Part shown: positions 23,501 through 36,418 of the stretch, piece after piece
Numbering within the stretch: position 1 is the stretch's first letter
Layout: the number at the start of each line of letters is the position of its first letter
From: Monosporascus cannonballus
Lineage: Eukaryota; Ascomycota; Sordariomycetes; Xylariales
Assembly (NCBI GenBank): GCA_004154925.1
Contig: QJNS01000307.1
Span: 1-64,000 of the forward strand
DNA length: 64,000 bases
Reading direction: 5' to 3'
Program-made: the position numbers and the translations under genes
Notes under the pieces: model-generated
What the model was told of the DNA's origin: nothing
Databases searched by the model: none
What the model saw: the letters and a program-made list of their open reading frames with translations, nothing else

Positions 23501-24350
23501 AAGTAATAAATTTCTGATAAAAATTTATAAATCCTAAAAATATTTAAATATTATAAATTAATATTGGTTTTGGCGATATTTCGATAATATCGACCGGTTA
23601 GCGGTTTATTTCTAAATTTTTATTATTAATTATAAAATTTAAAAACTTTAATTGTTTTTCAAGAAATTCGTATTTGGACGTTTTAGTAAATAATTAATAT
23701 TATAATTGTTATTCGTAAATTAATTGAAAATATTTTGCATATTTTCTTTCGTTATCCAAATAAATAATTATATTATTTAAATATATTATATATATATAAT
23801 TAATTAATCCAGTTAATATTTTATGTATATATGTATAAAACGTAATTAACGTATTAATAAGGCCAAATAGCATAATTATATATTTAAATTACCCGAACCG
23901 TATTTGAAAAATGGTTTTTTATTAATTGCTTTTTTAATCTTAATATGGTAATAAATATTTTGAAATTTAATTTTCGAAAATACTTTAATTAACCTGAAAC
24001 AATTTAATACTTTTAAAATTAAAATAAGGGGTATTGGTTTTTTATCGTTATTTAATTTAACCCCTTATATTTGACTTATAGTCGGAAATTACCGTTTTTC
24101 TTAAGCATGAATAATATTAGTATTTTTATATCCATTTTCGAATAACGTATTTGGCTTACCTTTAGGTTTTTTCGGATATATTTTTCGAATATTTTTTTAA
24201 GTTTTCGAAATAAGGTAAATTAGGCAGAATAAGGGCGTTTTCTTTAAGATCAAATTTATTACATATTTTATTTTTAATAATTAAAGTATTTTTTATTGCT
24301 TTTTCGGAATATATTCGCCGGAAATTTTTTAAGTATATAAAAAAGTTAAT
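20600..24350 (-). pseudogene. gypsy pol of element G (RT, RNase H, integrase remnants)
   Basis: On the minus strand near 23420-23660 the translation gives the RT thumb and RNase H start: FIINNKNLEINR, then a stop where Trp/Gln is expected, then PVDIIEISPKP, FLGFINFYQKFITYYF and FQWPEKAKKAFRNLKKI. These match the FLGF.NFYRRFI..YS and FEWPEKAE.AF..LK blocks of gypsy polymerases. Further down, near 20640-20830, comes a basic integrase C-terminal segment (TGRKPIGDVKKIEFLFRK). Stops are TAA/TAG. It is not functional; boundaries are approximate. Confidence 0.75.
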
Positions 24351-26410
24351 TATCTCCTGTTTTTGTTATTTTCCGAATTCCGGGATCTTTAACTTTTCGG
24401 TTAAGTTATTAAATTAACAATATAAATTTATATATCGGAAAACATTAAATTTGAAAATTTTTGCCCGTTAACCTTTCATAATAGTCCATATAACTATTAA
24501 TATATAGCCATATTTAATAAGATACTTAATTTGCTTATTTCTAATTTAAATAACAGAAAATTGGACGTTTTCAGGTTACGGCGTATTACAAAATAAATTT
24601 ACTTAAATTTTCGTTCGTTCCCGTTATTATTTATTATGTTCATAAAAATTTCATAAGCCCTATAATATTTGATATACGTATCGTTAACGCCGATAAGGCC
24701 CGGAATATTTACGGAAATTAATTAAAGGTTAAATTTTTTTTCGCTAATTTTCTGCTTATAATATTTACTTATATTCCGGTATTTATATTTATTTATATTA
24801 TTACAGCTCCCGTAATTCTTTTAATAAATGTTTTCTTTTTAAAAGGTGGCTTTATTTTAACTGTCCTGCTATTATTAGCCGAAATAAACTGAACGTTTAC
24901 GCTTATTCCGGTTCGTTTTTTAGGTTTATATCTAAAAATTAATTTAATTTATTATTATATATTATTACGTTTTATGCGGCCTTTGGAAGTTAATTTCCGT
25001 ATAACCGGAATAAGAAAATTTTCGTATCCTTGTTAGGTTTATAATTTACGTTTTTGTAATATAGCTTTTTATAATTATAATACTTAAATAGGCCCTTATA
25101 AAAATTAAGGGTATTAAATTATATGGATTTATTCCGATCGTAATTAAATCGGTAATTATTTACTTTTCAAATATAAAAACGCTTACGGTCCCTATTATTC
25201 TTATATAACACCTTTAATTTGCTTTTAAGATTTTTTTTCCCGAAAGCGTTAAAATAAAATTATTTATCCTTATTAATATTTTTAGCAGAAAATAATCGGT
25301 TTTCTTTCGCCTTTTTCTAAATATCCTAATAACGTTTTGCCTTATTTGCTATATTATTAATTCGTTCCAGCTTAATATATTTTTGTAATAAGGTATTTCT
25401 CAATTTTAATATTAATTTATAAAAATAAATAAAAATAAAACGCTTATTATTCCGATTATTTTCGGGATTGAAGGCGTTCGTAAACTTTGTTTTATAAATT
25501 AGGAATTTTTTAAAATATAAAAATTTAATAATAATTAATCGGATCGCTATTATAATTCCATAAATTATTCCTTATATTCCTTATCGGAAAAGCTAGGATT
25601 TACGTAATTTTCCCTAATAAAAATTTATAAATCTTTTATTTTTAATTTTTTTTCGTAATTAAAATAAGTAAATATAATGCGATATAATCGTTAAATATTC
25701 GTAATAAAAACATTTATATAACTTATGGCCTATTAAATATAAATAAAGGTATTTCACTTTGGCCTTTCGGTATAACCTTCCGTAATAATTTTTATTTAAT
25801 TTTCTTTTTTTTAATTAACATATAATCGGAAAATATCGAGTAATTATAATATAATATTAGTTTATCGCCTTTAGGCTTTTATAATAATATCGTAATTAAT
25901 TTATAAAAATTTAAATTATTAACTTATATTAATATTTATTATTCGGCCAATTATTAAAATTATTCCGAATATTATTTATTTTGTTAACAGATAATTTCCA
26001 AAATCTAATTATTGTTAAAAAGCATAATTTTTTTTTGCTTTAAATTCCGGGACGCGGTCGTTATATTACGCCCGTTTTCTAACCGTTTAACTAACGGTTA
26101 TCTAGACGTATCCTTATTATATATATAAGGTAACTCGGGATCCCGGGGACCATGGTTATTTATCCGTTAAAAATTTGTTATAAGTTTTTTCGTCTATTCC
26201 CGTACCGTAATCGATCGTTCGTCGGTTGGGTTCCGATCGGCGGTTTTTTCAATTAATAACTTAAATTCGTTTTGTAATCGGCGAACTTTACTTTTAATAA
26301 TTATCGCGTTATTTTTTATGGTAAAAATGGAAAAATTATAAAATAATTAATAATTATAAGCTAGGTAAAATAATCTCCGATTAATCGCAAAATATACTTT
26401 AAGAAATAAA

Positions 26411-26542
26411 TATATTAGGTTATTTCTATCTGGCATTTCCTATTAGCTGCCAGATAATAGATTTATATTAGTAAATAGGTCGGTGGCTAATCGGTAGCTG
26501 GTTCGCTACCAGCCTTATCCTTATAGGGGCTATATTCTCACA
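26411..26542 (-). repeat. right (5') 132-bp LTR of element G
   Basis: Starts TATATTAGG and ends TATTCTCACA. It keeps a GGTAGC..GCTACC inverted repeat that is destroyed in the left LTR. Confidence 0.8.
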
Positions 26543-27443
26543 TTTATCTTAATTATTAGTACGATGTTATTTACTACATTCATTACCTATGTCTGTATTA
26601 AGTTGTTTTAATTACTTCTTTATATTTTTTTCAAATAAATATACTTTCGAATATTAATTTTAGGAATTTAACTATACGATAAAATTTAGAAATAATAAAA
26701 CTTACAATTAATTTAAGATTTAAGAAATTACGTTTTAAACGTTTTTTTATTATATTTAATATTAACGTGAATTTTAAAATCGGGTTATACTTACGTTAGC
26801 TAATATTTTGAATATGTATTAATATGTTTTTACTTTCAATTTCTATTTTCCTTTTTTATTTTAACATTGCTAACTTTAAAATACGTTTTTATATATTTTA
26901 AAAATTGTTAAGTTTTTTCTGAAAAATAAAATTAATAGATCTATTAATCGGATTACGTATATTATTATTATTCTGTAATGTTCGATTAAATTTGAACTTA
27001 ATTATATTATATAATTATATTTTACGGATTTTGGTAATACAGGCGCATAGTAAACCTGGTAATGTTATGAAAACTGGTGTTTTCGTCTTAAAGAGACTTT
27101 TTTAAAGTCTAATATAGGTGCAGAATCGCTAAACTCCGGCTAAGGGCTTGTACCTCTTTTACTTTATTTAGGTAATTTAGATAATTTGTTTAGATTGGAT
27201 AAATTATATAAGTTTACGATATAATTACGAAAAAAAGAAATATATAATTGTTCTAAAAACACAGATTCCCGTTTCGAAAAGTTATATTTTTAAAAACTAG
27301 CGCGGGCCTGTTACAGCTAAACCTCGGAAAAGAAAGTTCGATTTATTAAGGTAATTTACTTGATTTAGATAATAGAAGTAATTTGGGACCAAATTATGTA
27401 AATTATGTGTAAATATGACACACTTATTCAATAAGTAAAATAT
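26543..27443. other. AT-rich spacer with LTR-like repeats
   Basis: Up to about 27060 nothing is recognised. From about 27128 two related segments follow in tandem (from 27128 and from 27311). The second, starting TGTTACAGCTAAACC, is also related to 33955-34080. Confidence 0.45.
27311..27430. repeat. LTR-like repeat R1, direct copy at 33955-34080
   Basis: TGTTACAGCTAAACCTCGG here corresponds to TGTTACGGTTAAACCCCGG at 33955, and similarity continues for about 110 bp (TTATGTAAATTA against TTATAAATTACC). Similarity also extends about 70 bp upstream in both places. The pair flanks chromovirus copy B on both sides in the same orientation. They may be LTRs of an older host element into which B inserted. 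Confidence 0.45.
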
Positions 27444-27797
27444 TGTGACGGCTAGGGGGTTTAACCAATTATTAAACCTTAGTCGTACGAGTTTATGTTG
27501 GCAGAAGTATCGTGGGATTCTGAACAATGGATATAGTAACGTGTTACGTCTCGTAATACCAAGGGTACCTTAGGTAACGAAATATTATTGTAAGTTAAAG
27601 CTATCTAAACTATGGAAATAATAAACGTATATATCTTGATCCGGCTTACTGGCTTACTACCAGTAAGTTAGTAATCCGGCTTATTGGCTTACTACCAATA
27701 AGTTGGTAATTCGTTACGTAACCTGCTTTACCGCCTATTCGTGGTTAAGTTGTGGCAGACTGTTTTTTTGGAAACCGTAGCTCGTTAGGCCATAATA
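27444..27797 (-). repeat. 3' LTR of copy B (354 bp), with two 35-bp hairpin repeats
   Basis: Starts TGTGACGGCTAGG and ends CCATAATA. At 27639-27673 and 27674-27708 lie two tandem 35-bp units. Each has 8-bp arms (CTTACTGG/CCAGTAAG, then CTTATTGG/CCAATAAG) around CTTACTA. Copy E lacks these units. Confidence 0.8.
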
Positions 27798-27868
27798 CGA
27801 TTTTCTTTTTTTATAAATCTTGCCCTTAAAATTTCCTTTTTTTGGTAAATTTTCCGCCTTTATTTAAT

Positions 27869-28440
27869 ATGTTTTCCGGTATATTTAAGCGTCGTTTTCG
27901 CAAATCTGAATAACGATTTGCCTTGGTTAATTTAATTAAATTTGAAGGTTTTAACTCGATATTTTATATTTTTGTTCCGCTTGGCAGCTTAGTTACCAAA
28001 TAATAAACGGGGTTTTTCGTTAAGGAATATGCCCGCCGAAGCCACCCGTACGACGGGACGGGAATCCCTCTTTTTATAAATAATGGTTATATCGCAAAAT
28101 TAAAAATAAAAAATAAAAAATAAAAAGCTGGAAGCCGAAAAATCCTTGTCCGAAGCTTTTACGTGTCTTTTTCGTATACGTCGTTAACGCCAATACCACC
28201 AGTCCCAAGGTACAAAATTTATTAATCGTATTTTTTAATCCTTAAACGATTCCAACGACTTTGCCCATTTAAAATTAAAATTTGTAATCGAGATACAGGT
28301 TTCGGGTAAGGTAAACGTTATTAATTAAAACGTAGTAAACCAAAGATTTCCTTTCTTAAATCTCGTGAATTAAAATACCATTATTTCGGATAATTCCGTC
28401 GTTGTTAGTAAAATTTTTTTAATAGGCGTTAAACGCTAAT
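27869..28440 (+). pseudogene. antisense accessory frame (aORF) of copy B
   Basis: Runs opposite to pol between the LTR and the chromodomain. From ATG at 27869 it reads MFSGIFKRRFRKSE, then FALVNLIKFEGF, then EYARRSHPYDGTGIPLF, which matches EYMARNRFCDGTGVPLF of copy E. After a frameshift, KLEAEKSLSEAFTC and GTKFINRIF follow, ending VVVSKIFLIGVKR before tandem stops. The middle resembles copy C (KKLAAEKALIDFRTRLS) more than E. The function is unknown. At least one frameshift is present, so B is less well kept than E. Confidence 0.6.
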
Positions 28441-31400
28441 AAGATTTTTGGCGGGTTCCTAGGTATTTTCGGAATCCGGGTACTTTTCCCACTTAATTAA
28501 GTACTAGGTAAATCCATTTTTCTTTCTTATATCGAATTTTTTTTTATTCCGTATACTTATTCGTTTTTTATTTCCATATCGTCTTATACCGTACGTATTT
28601 TGATTATATCTGCTGTTAATTCGAATAAGGAGATATGAAAAATTGTATAAAATTTAACCTTTAGCAAAAGTTCCAGCTGGTAATTGTTTTCTAAGATTTT
28701 CTTAGCAATTTTGTATGGACCGATATACTTAAAATCGAGTTTTTTATTAGGTCGTTTCGTTTAAATATTTTTGGTAACGAAGAAAACCATTTTCCCCTTT
28801 TCGAAAGTTAATCCTTTTAACCTTTTCTGGTTATAATATTTATTTATTTAATTTTGTACAAATTCTAGTTCTATTTTTATCTTTTAATGCAATTATCGTA
28901 ATTATTTCGGCGTAAGAATTATTTTAATATTGATTAAACCGTTATTAAGTACTTTTTTATAAACTTTTAAAGTAAAACCAAAATTCGCATTCGTAAGTAT
29001 TATCTTGATGCTTTCGTAATAACTGGTATTATAAATCAATTATGCGATTAATAAAATTTTAATTTAAATACTTTAATCATAATTAATATAAGATTGTAAG
29101 TAAATTTCTTAAGTTTAATTCGTTCGTTTTATTTATCTATCCGTCTAAGGTTTAAATGCGCTAAATAACTTATAATTTAAGCCGATTTGTAATATCAGGC
29201 CTTGCTAAAACCTAAAAACATATATCGATCCTTTATCTAAAATAATTTCTATTAATAATCCCTATATACTGAAAATATGTCTAAAAATTGTATGCTATTT
29301 ATTCGGCGTTTATATCCTTATGATATTATAAAAAAAAGAAAACTTTGTAAATTAATTAACAATTACCAAAATGCTATCATACTATATTCCTATAGCTACA
29401 ATTTTTAAAATAAGAAATTTAATAATAAAATCGAATATAATTAAGTATTACGGTCGTTCTGCGACTAATAATAGCTGTAATTCTCCGTAGGGCTTATGTC
29501 GTGGAGCTTTTATTCTAACGCAAATATCGTATTGTTATATAATTATCTGTACGGTTATTATTATTCTAAAAAAGGAATATATACGTTAAAGCCGTTTTAA
29601 AGTCTTGTAAATCCCTGCATGTCCATAAAATTAATGCTCGTATATATCTCGTACTAAATCCTTCTGGTATTTTTCTAGAATTTGTATTTTGTCCGTTCTT
29701 TGGTTTTTTAGAAAACCGTCGTTATACTATTAGATTTTCTAATACATATCGAAAGTTACTGCCCAAATTATCGCAATTTATCGCGGACGTAAATATTTTT
29801 TATAGTAATATCAAAAATTATATAACTAACCTTAACCAATTTCTTTTCGAAATTTGGCTGCTTACTTAAAGTATCAGCTCTGCCGTTTTCTGAACACTTT
29901 TTATAAATAATAACGAAATCAAAGTTCACCAATTTTTCCGCATAACGAAATTATCGTTCTGTAAATTCCCTGGTCGTAATAAATCGGGTAAAATTTTAAT
30001 AATCCGAGTAAACTTTAACCTAATACAAACTTTTCTTTAGGAAGCATGTAAACTTTCAAAAAACCATAATAATAACTATAACTTCCTTATCTGGAATACC
30101 GTAATTAAATTCGGTTATTTTTTACTTGTGTACAAAATATAATAAGGTATAATGTACCTAAATTATTTCGTTATCCGATTATTATGCCTTACGCGTAATC
30201 CGAAATATCAGTTTCTAATTTAACGGGGCGTACTAAATCGTACATAATTAATACCGGTTCGCTAATAATCGTATCCTTAATGTTTTAAAACGCCTTTTTT
30301 ATCTCGGGCGTCTATTTGAACTTTTTTGCCTTTTTCGTAAGGTTCGTTAAAGGTATAATTATTTTACTAAAATTTCGAATAAATTTCCTATAATAATTAG
30401 CGAATCCAAAAAATGCCTATACCTTTTTGACTGTAATTGGCATCTACCATTTTATAACTACAGCGATTTTCTTTGGATCTATCTGGATATGTCCTAGGGT
30501 AATAATATATTTAAATATTCCTTTTCTTATGCGTAAAATTGAATTTTTTCCGCGTTAATAAATCATTTTACGTTCTGCCAAACCTAAAAAACTTTATAAA
30601 CGTATTTTATTTATATTTTTTCCTGATTTGAAAAAATAAAAATATCATCAAGATAACAAACAACGAAAATGTCGAGGTATTCTCGTAATATATAATTTAC
30701 CACCCGCTAGAAGGTTATTGGTACGTTTGTCAGTTTTATTAATATAACTAAATACTTAAATAATCCGTATATTATTTTAAAAGCTATTTTTCATTTATAT
30801 CTTTTTTAATTTTAATAAGGTTATATCCATTTCTGAGATCAAATGCTATAAACCATTTAGCTTCGTAAAATCGGTTTTTTATTTCCGTAATTAAAGGTAA
30901 TAATAATCGATTTTTAACAATAATATCGTTTAATTATCGATAATTAACCACAAGTCGTAACTTCTTATTCTTTTTAGGTACGAAAAATATTAGATATCCT
31001 ATTAATAATTTCAAAAATCGAATCCATCCTTTTTTAACCAATTTTCTAGGTATTTTTTTTTAAAAAACGCGCAATTTATTTCCGTTAAAGTTATAAATAG
31101 GGTAAAACTTCGTCGAAAATATTTCCTCAAGGATTATTTTATAATCTTATTCGTTATATTCCAATAACTTCGTATTAAATTCCTTCCTAAAAAGTTGCTT
31201 ATATCGGTGGTATTATGGTAATACGTTTATCAAAGTTTCTAATTTTTAGGGCTGTTATTTTAAATCGTTATTTAATTATTTTAATTTCGCTTTGATAATA
31301 ATAATAATAATACGTCGTATTTTTCTTTGACACCTATTTTTTTTTATGTTTTATCCCTTTGGGTAATAAGGTTTTTGTCGTATCCTTATGTTTGCATTCG

Positions 31401-33000
31401 TCGTCATTTCCGATCAAATATTAAAATCTTAATTTTTCTTTTTTTGTCCGTTAATAAGGTATAAGGTGAACCTTATCTGGCCAGTCCCTTTATTAATCAA
31501 AACTCCGTACTAGCGTATTTATGGTAATCCTAAGATTATATCGTAATTTCCAAATAAAACAATATCGAAATTCATTATTTGGTATCGTTCTTAAATAAAA
31601 ATCTCGAAATAATTAATTTTGCCCGTAATTTTCCCGTTATTGTAAACGAATTCCTAATTTTCGGCATTCGTAACTATATAAGGTTTTAACTTATATCTTT
31701 ATAACAATTTGAACCCATTAATTATGTCTAGTGCAATATAATTTCCGCCTAAAGTTCCGCAATCCATTATTATAATATACTAATACGTTTTAATTCGTAT
31801 ATCCAAAGTAATAAAGTTATTAACGGTTTTTATCGTTACGTTTAAAGCCCCTTTTGGGGATTCCTCCTAATTTCTTTAAGTTTCGTTATCTTACGGCTTT
31901 TTTATAAGTATTTTTTTCTTAATTTTTATTCGAATTTATTGAGCCTTACTTGTATTTTTTTATATAATGCGTTAAGCTGCTGTATTTATCGTTATTACCG
32001 GCATATTATTTTTCGAATTATATTAAATATTTTTAATTTTGTTATGAATCTTTTCCCTATTGGGTAAATTAGTTTTTTATGGTTTCGACCGTATCTTATT
32101 ATACGTCGTATTAATTATCGTTCAAAAATTCGTTTATAAACCAACTTATTTTTTCTTTAATATGCTTTTTTTTCGTTAAAGTTTGTAATAATTTCTGATA
32201 ATATTTTTCTATTATATACTAAATTAAATCCTTGTTTATTTAGTAATTATATTACTTACAATGATAAAAAAAAGTTTTTTTTGCGGGCATTGCTTTTTTT
32301 TGGGCCAACTTTCCGTTTCAGCCAATTAATAAATATCTTCTGGGGTTATGGATCGAAAACATCCATATTATTATTTATCGTCTTTATTATTTCCGGTTCA
32401 ATTTAAAAATTTAAATGCCTTATAATATATGGGGATAATTCTTCCGTATGTATATTATTTCTATTTGTCGTAATTAAACGATTTTCGTTATCGGCAATAT
32501 ATAACGTACATTTTACCGTATCGATCAGGGGTTCCGGGACAAATTTCCTTTATCTAATCCTAATATTCGCGTAATTATCCTCATAATTTTTCTTATTATA
32601 TTCGTAATATTTATTACGTTAGTTTCCTATTTTCGCATATTCCTTATTGAATTTTTCGCTATAAGGGGCCTGATACGTACTTAAGTCGAATTATATTAAT
32701 AGGTTTGTTTCCGTTTTTCTGATTTTCCCTAGATTATTTTTCGGGTACGGTTTTCTAATTATTTTAACGGGATTTTTTAAGTGCTTCGTATTACGTTACT
32801 TTATGCCATATCTTATTATAATTAAAATATTTAGTCTGGTTCCAGTCCTTCTTATAAATAGCCCTTAATTCCATAGATTTTGGTTTTATGCCGTAAAAAT
32901 GTTATTACGTCGAAAAATGCTGGTATTGGTCGTATATCTGGATTTATTATTATTTTTTCTTTTGGTACTTTTAATACGTTAGGCGTATTGTCGATCGTCG
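28410..33000 (-). pseudogene. gypsy pol (RT-RNase H-integrase-chromodomain), copy B
   Basis: Minus-strand polyprotein remnant. The chromodomain lies near 28420-28540. The RT catalytic box YLDD is intact at 30644-30655 within VCYLDDIFIF, and the ATFQ-type block lies upstream near 30720. Integrase lies roughly 28.9-29.8 kb. The gag zinc-knuckle region near 32.8 kb is degenerate (WNQTKYFNYNK). Many TAA/TAG stops. It is clearly homologous to copy E throughout. Confidence 0.8.
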
Positions 33001-33710
33001 ATCTTAATTATTACCCGGATATAATCCGATAAATAATTAGGCCGATCGAATTTAAAAAATTCTTTTTATATTTTTATTCTTAATTTAACTTAAATATTAA
33101 TTAATTTATTGTTTTATCTCAATTAAATAATGATCCTCTTTATCATAATTATTAAATTTATATTTTGGCCTTTATTTTTTTCGTTTATGATTACGAAAGT
33201 TTTTATTAATATTTATTTAAATTGTTTATAATTGTTATATATTCGTATTATTTCTGGGGGTTTTTTTTTGGATTAGTAAAGTAACGTATTTTCTTATAAC
33301 GAATTCGAAATAAATAATCGCGTTTTACGGAAATTATTTAATTATAAATTTAATTCGTATAATAAATGTAATTAATTAAATAGGAAAATACACGAAATAT
33401 GCTTGGCATTAGATTAGGAACAATTATAGCTTAGTTAAGGTCCTGTCGAAAAATTCTAGCTTAAGGGATTTAAGGATTTTTCCCGATTCCTTGGTAAAAT
33501 TTAATTAAATAACCTGGCTTGCTCGAAAGGGTTTTCCGGTTTCGGGAACCTTTTTTTTCCCTTAAGCTTCTTATGGGCGGCTTGGAAAGACGTCGTAAGG
33601 TTATTATTGTTTTTCTTAAGCTGAAAAATACGTTTATTTATAATATCTAGGCGTCGAAAACCTTTTTCGCAAAAAAGGCGAAGCTGCTCTGTTTTCTCCT
33701 CGGATTCCAT
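33000..33710 (-). pseudogene. gag start of copy B
   Basis: The first 69 codons are open from ATG at 33710 (MESEEKTEQLRLFCEKGF, then RRLDIINKRIFQLKKN). They match the copy E gag start at 54533 (MESERKKRN...). The segment is charged and probably helical, as expected of a gag N terminus. After 33501 the frame is broken by stops. Confidence 0.7.
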
Positions 33711-33845
33711 TCCGGTATCCGGATTTTTAAGGATCTGATAAGTACATTATTCGGGCTATTTGTTAGTAAATATAGTATCGGCGATAGTGCTTAAAGTCTG
33801 GCGGTATTATTAAACAAAAAACTTATAATGTATAACGGCTAAAGT

Positions 33846-36418
33846 TATTTAAGGTTTTTATATTTAGGATAAAGATATTTAGAAAAAGGAAATAATGTTA
33901 TAAGAATAACGGTTTTTATTTCGCGGAAACTATTTTTAAGATTTAACGCTAGTTTGTTACGGTTAAACCCCGGATTAAAAAATTTAATATTAATGCAATT
34001 TACCTAATTCAAGTAATTTAAATATTTTGGTATTAAATTTTATAAATTACCTAAATTTACGATATATTCATATAAAGAAAATAAGATATATATAATAAAT
34101 TATTTTCTAATATAAATAACTATTTACTTACTTTAATTTTTACGTATTTATGTAAGGTTTTAATGAAATGTATCGTTTTTGAATTAATGAAAAAATCCTT
34201 AACTTTTTTTCAACACAAAAACTTATAAATTATTTTTCAACTTATTATGTAGAAATTTAAAAATTTTTTCGGATGTTACTCCTATCTCTAGGTAGATATA
34301 TAATAGGTTCGATATAATAATTAACTGATCTTATATATAAAGAGTTATTTGCTTATTTTTAATTGTAATAATTCATTTAAACGTTTAATTAAAGATATCG
34401 TTTTCAAAATAAAAAAGTTCGTAAAAGCTTTTAATAAATATATTTATAAATTAATTTACGCGTTATTTCTACGTATAAATTAAATACCTTTTTTTGAATA
34501 TTAGCTATATTTTAATAATTCCGTAATTTACAACATACGTACAAATTTCTATGTAATTAATTATAAATTTTACCAAAATTAGGAAAAATGTTATTATAAG
34601 ACGATATTTACATGATAAATAACTTATTTCATTTTCATAATTATGTGACAAAAGACTTTGAAATTAAATTAAATATAAGATATATTTAGATGTGATCCAT
34701 ATTTTCGAAATTGAGACCTAAGTAAATAGAAATTAGTAGATAATATAATTTGCACGATAGATATTTTACTTAATATTTTGGAATACGATAACTGATTTAT
34801 GGTTTTTATGGTTAAGATAGATTGTACCTCAGTCCTATAAAGTCTCACTCTAAAGCCGAATGCGTAGTTGCTGACAAGCTTCGACCATGATGAACTTTAT
34901 GCTCGCTGGCGACGGTTCGGCAGGGTCGAGAGGTTAAGGTTTGCGCGGCAAACCTTCAGGATAAATCTTGAACGTAATTATTAGGCTAAATAATATACAT
35001 TTTCCTCTTAAAGAGTTTTCTGATTAATTAATAATATAGTATTTTTTATTATTCAAATTGAAAAAGGCTATTTAAAAATAATTGATGTTCATGAAAAATA
35101 TTATCAAAGTTTGAAGGGTTAACGTTAAAGAAAAAAAAGAAAAAAAGAAAAAAGTATAGAATTAAATAAAAAGAGAAAAGAGAGATTAAATACATAACAA
35201 GACATTATATATTTTAATAATAAAGATAAGAGCTTTAAAAAGGAACGTTAAGTTTTGTTAATAACGATCAACTTCAATTTTATTATTATTTAATACAAAA
35301 TAATTATGAGAAAATACGGTGGTAGTTTCTAGTTGTTATCAAATATTAAACGTTGATAGTGATAAATTATTTCCTTTTAATCTTATAATAAATTTACGCA
35401 CGTCAAAGCCTTTTTGGTTAAAGTTAGGTTTTATCTTAAGTTTTATAAACGTTTTTCAACGGAAAGGTATTAAAAGATAATAATTGTTTTGTGGTTATTT
35501 ATAAGAAAAGCATTTTAGTAATTCCAACTTATTATAAAGAATTATTTAGAAAATTAATTTAACGACTGTTCAAATTAAGCTAATTATATTTTTAACAAAC
35601 ATAGCTATTTAAAACTAAAAATGCGGGCATTATTTGAGAATTTAAACAGACAATAATATAAGGTCAAATAACTTTAACTTTTCCGTTAAATTAAATTACT
35701 ATCCGAACATATAAAGTTTAAATATCCAACGGCAATTTCTAATTTGTTAAAAAATATTTTATTTTATTTTTATTATAAGGACTTAAAATTTTAAGAGAAA
35801 AATAAGTGACGTATAGAACATAAAGCTGCATTTTTTGCGGTATATATCGACAAAGCAAATATTATCGCTAAATATATCTTTAATCAGTATATCGAAAAAA
35901 TTAATAAACACAACGATAATATAATCTCTAGTAACCAAATTTAAAAGAATAAAAGTATAGCATTAAAAAAAATACCGGTTTCAAAAACCCTTTAAAAATA
36001 AGTTTAATATAAAAAATTTAAACTATAGCCAAAAAGGTTAATTTAAAAATAATACGGGGTTTTTTATTAAAAGAGATTTAATAAAAAAGATATTTTTAAA
36101 TTTCAGAAAAAAGTTAAAGCAATTTAATACGCAACAAATAATGTAGCAGAAAATGAAAAAAGATATTAAATCCATGAATTTTTAGTTATAATTTAATAGT
36201 TATATAATCATTAAGATTTAACACAGTATTTTAAGATACGAAAATCATTTTATTTGTTAAGATTTTATACTTAGTGTAAATATTATTTAAGATAACCTGT
36301 TTTTTTAAGTAATTATAAGGTTAAAATGCTTTTATTATTTTGATATATAAAAATACGAGATAAATAATGAATACGATCTATTCCGAATAGAAACTAATAA
36401 TTATAAATAGTTATTTAT
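33846..36418. other. AT-rich region with LTR-like repeat R2 and a GC-rich patch
   Basis: R2 (33955-34080) pairs with R1 at 27311. A 125-bp GC-richer patch lies at about 34840-34965. A purine-rich low-complexity run occupies about 35128-35160. No protein motif was recognised. Confidence 0.5.
34936..34956. other. perfect 9-bp hairpin in a GC-rich patch
   Basis: Arms AAGGTTTGC and GCAAACCTT surround GCG, at the end of a GC-rich patch (about 34840-34965) in very AT-rich DNA. An ATGATGA motif lies upstream near 34888. No tRNA or rRNA fold was recognised. Confidence 0.5.

Larger units (their letters stand above)
19197..26542 (-). mobile_element. Ty3/gypsy element G with 132-bp LTRs, RIP-degraded
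   Basis: Two 132-bp direct repeats (19197-19328, 26411-26542) bound 7,346 bp with pol on the minus strand. The left LTR is more AT-shifted than the right: GGTAGTTAATCGGTAATTAA against GGTGGCTAATCGGTAGCTGG. I could not find a matching target duplication; the flanking 5-mers are ATAAA and TTTAT. Domain content is gypsy-like, but sequence and LTR differ from the chromovirus family A-E. Integrase C-terminal remnants lie near 20.6-20.9 kb and RT/RNase H near 23.4-24.3 kb. The gag end near 26 kb is unrecognised. Confidence 0.8.
27444..33845 (-). mobile_element. chromovirus copy B, 5' LTR truncated
   Basis: Minus-strand member of the A-E family. It has a 3' LTR at 27444-27797, an antisense frame, chromodomain, integrase, RNase H, RT with the catalytic box, and the gag start at 33710. 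On the right, sequence matching copy E runs up to TATAACGGCTAA at 33831, the first bases of the LTR, and then stops, so all but about 15 bp of the 5' LTR is missing. LTR and antisense-frame sequence group it with copy C rather than with A and E. Confidence 0.85.

Noticed and set aside
27639..27708. CRISPR-like repeat-spacer array
   Set aside because: Two directly adjacent hairpin units inside a eukaryotic LTR with no spacers.
34840..34965. tRNA gene
   Set aside because: GGTTAAGG and GTTCGGC suggested D- and T-loops, but their order and spacing do not allow a cloverleaf.
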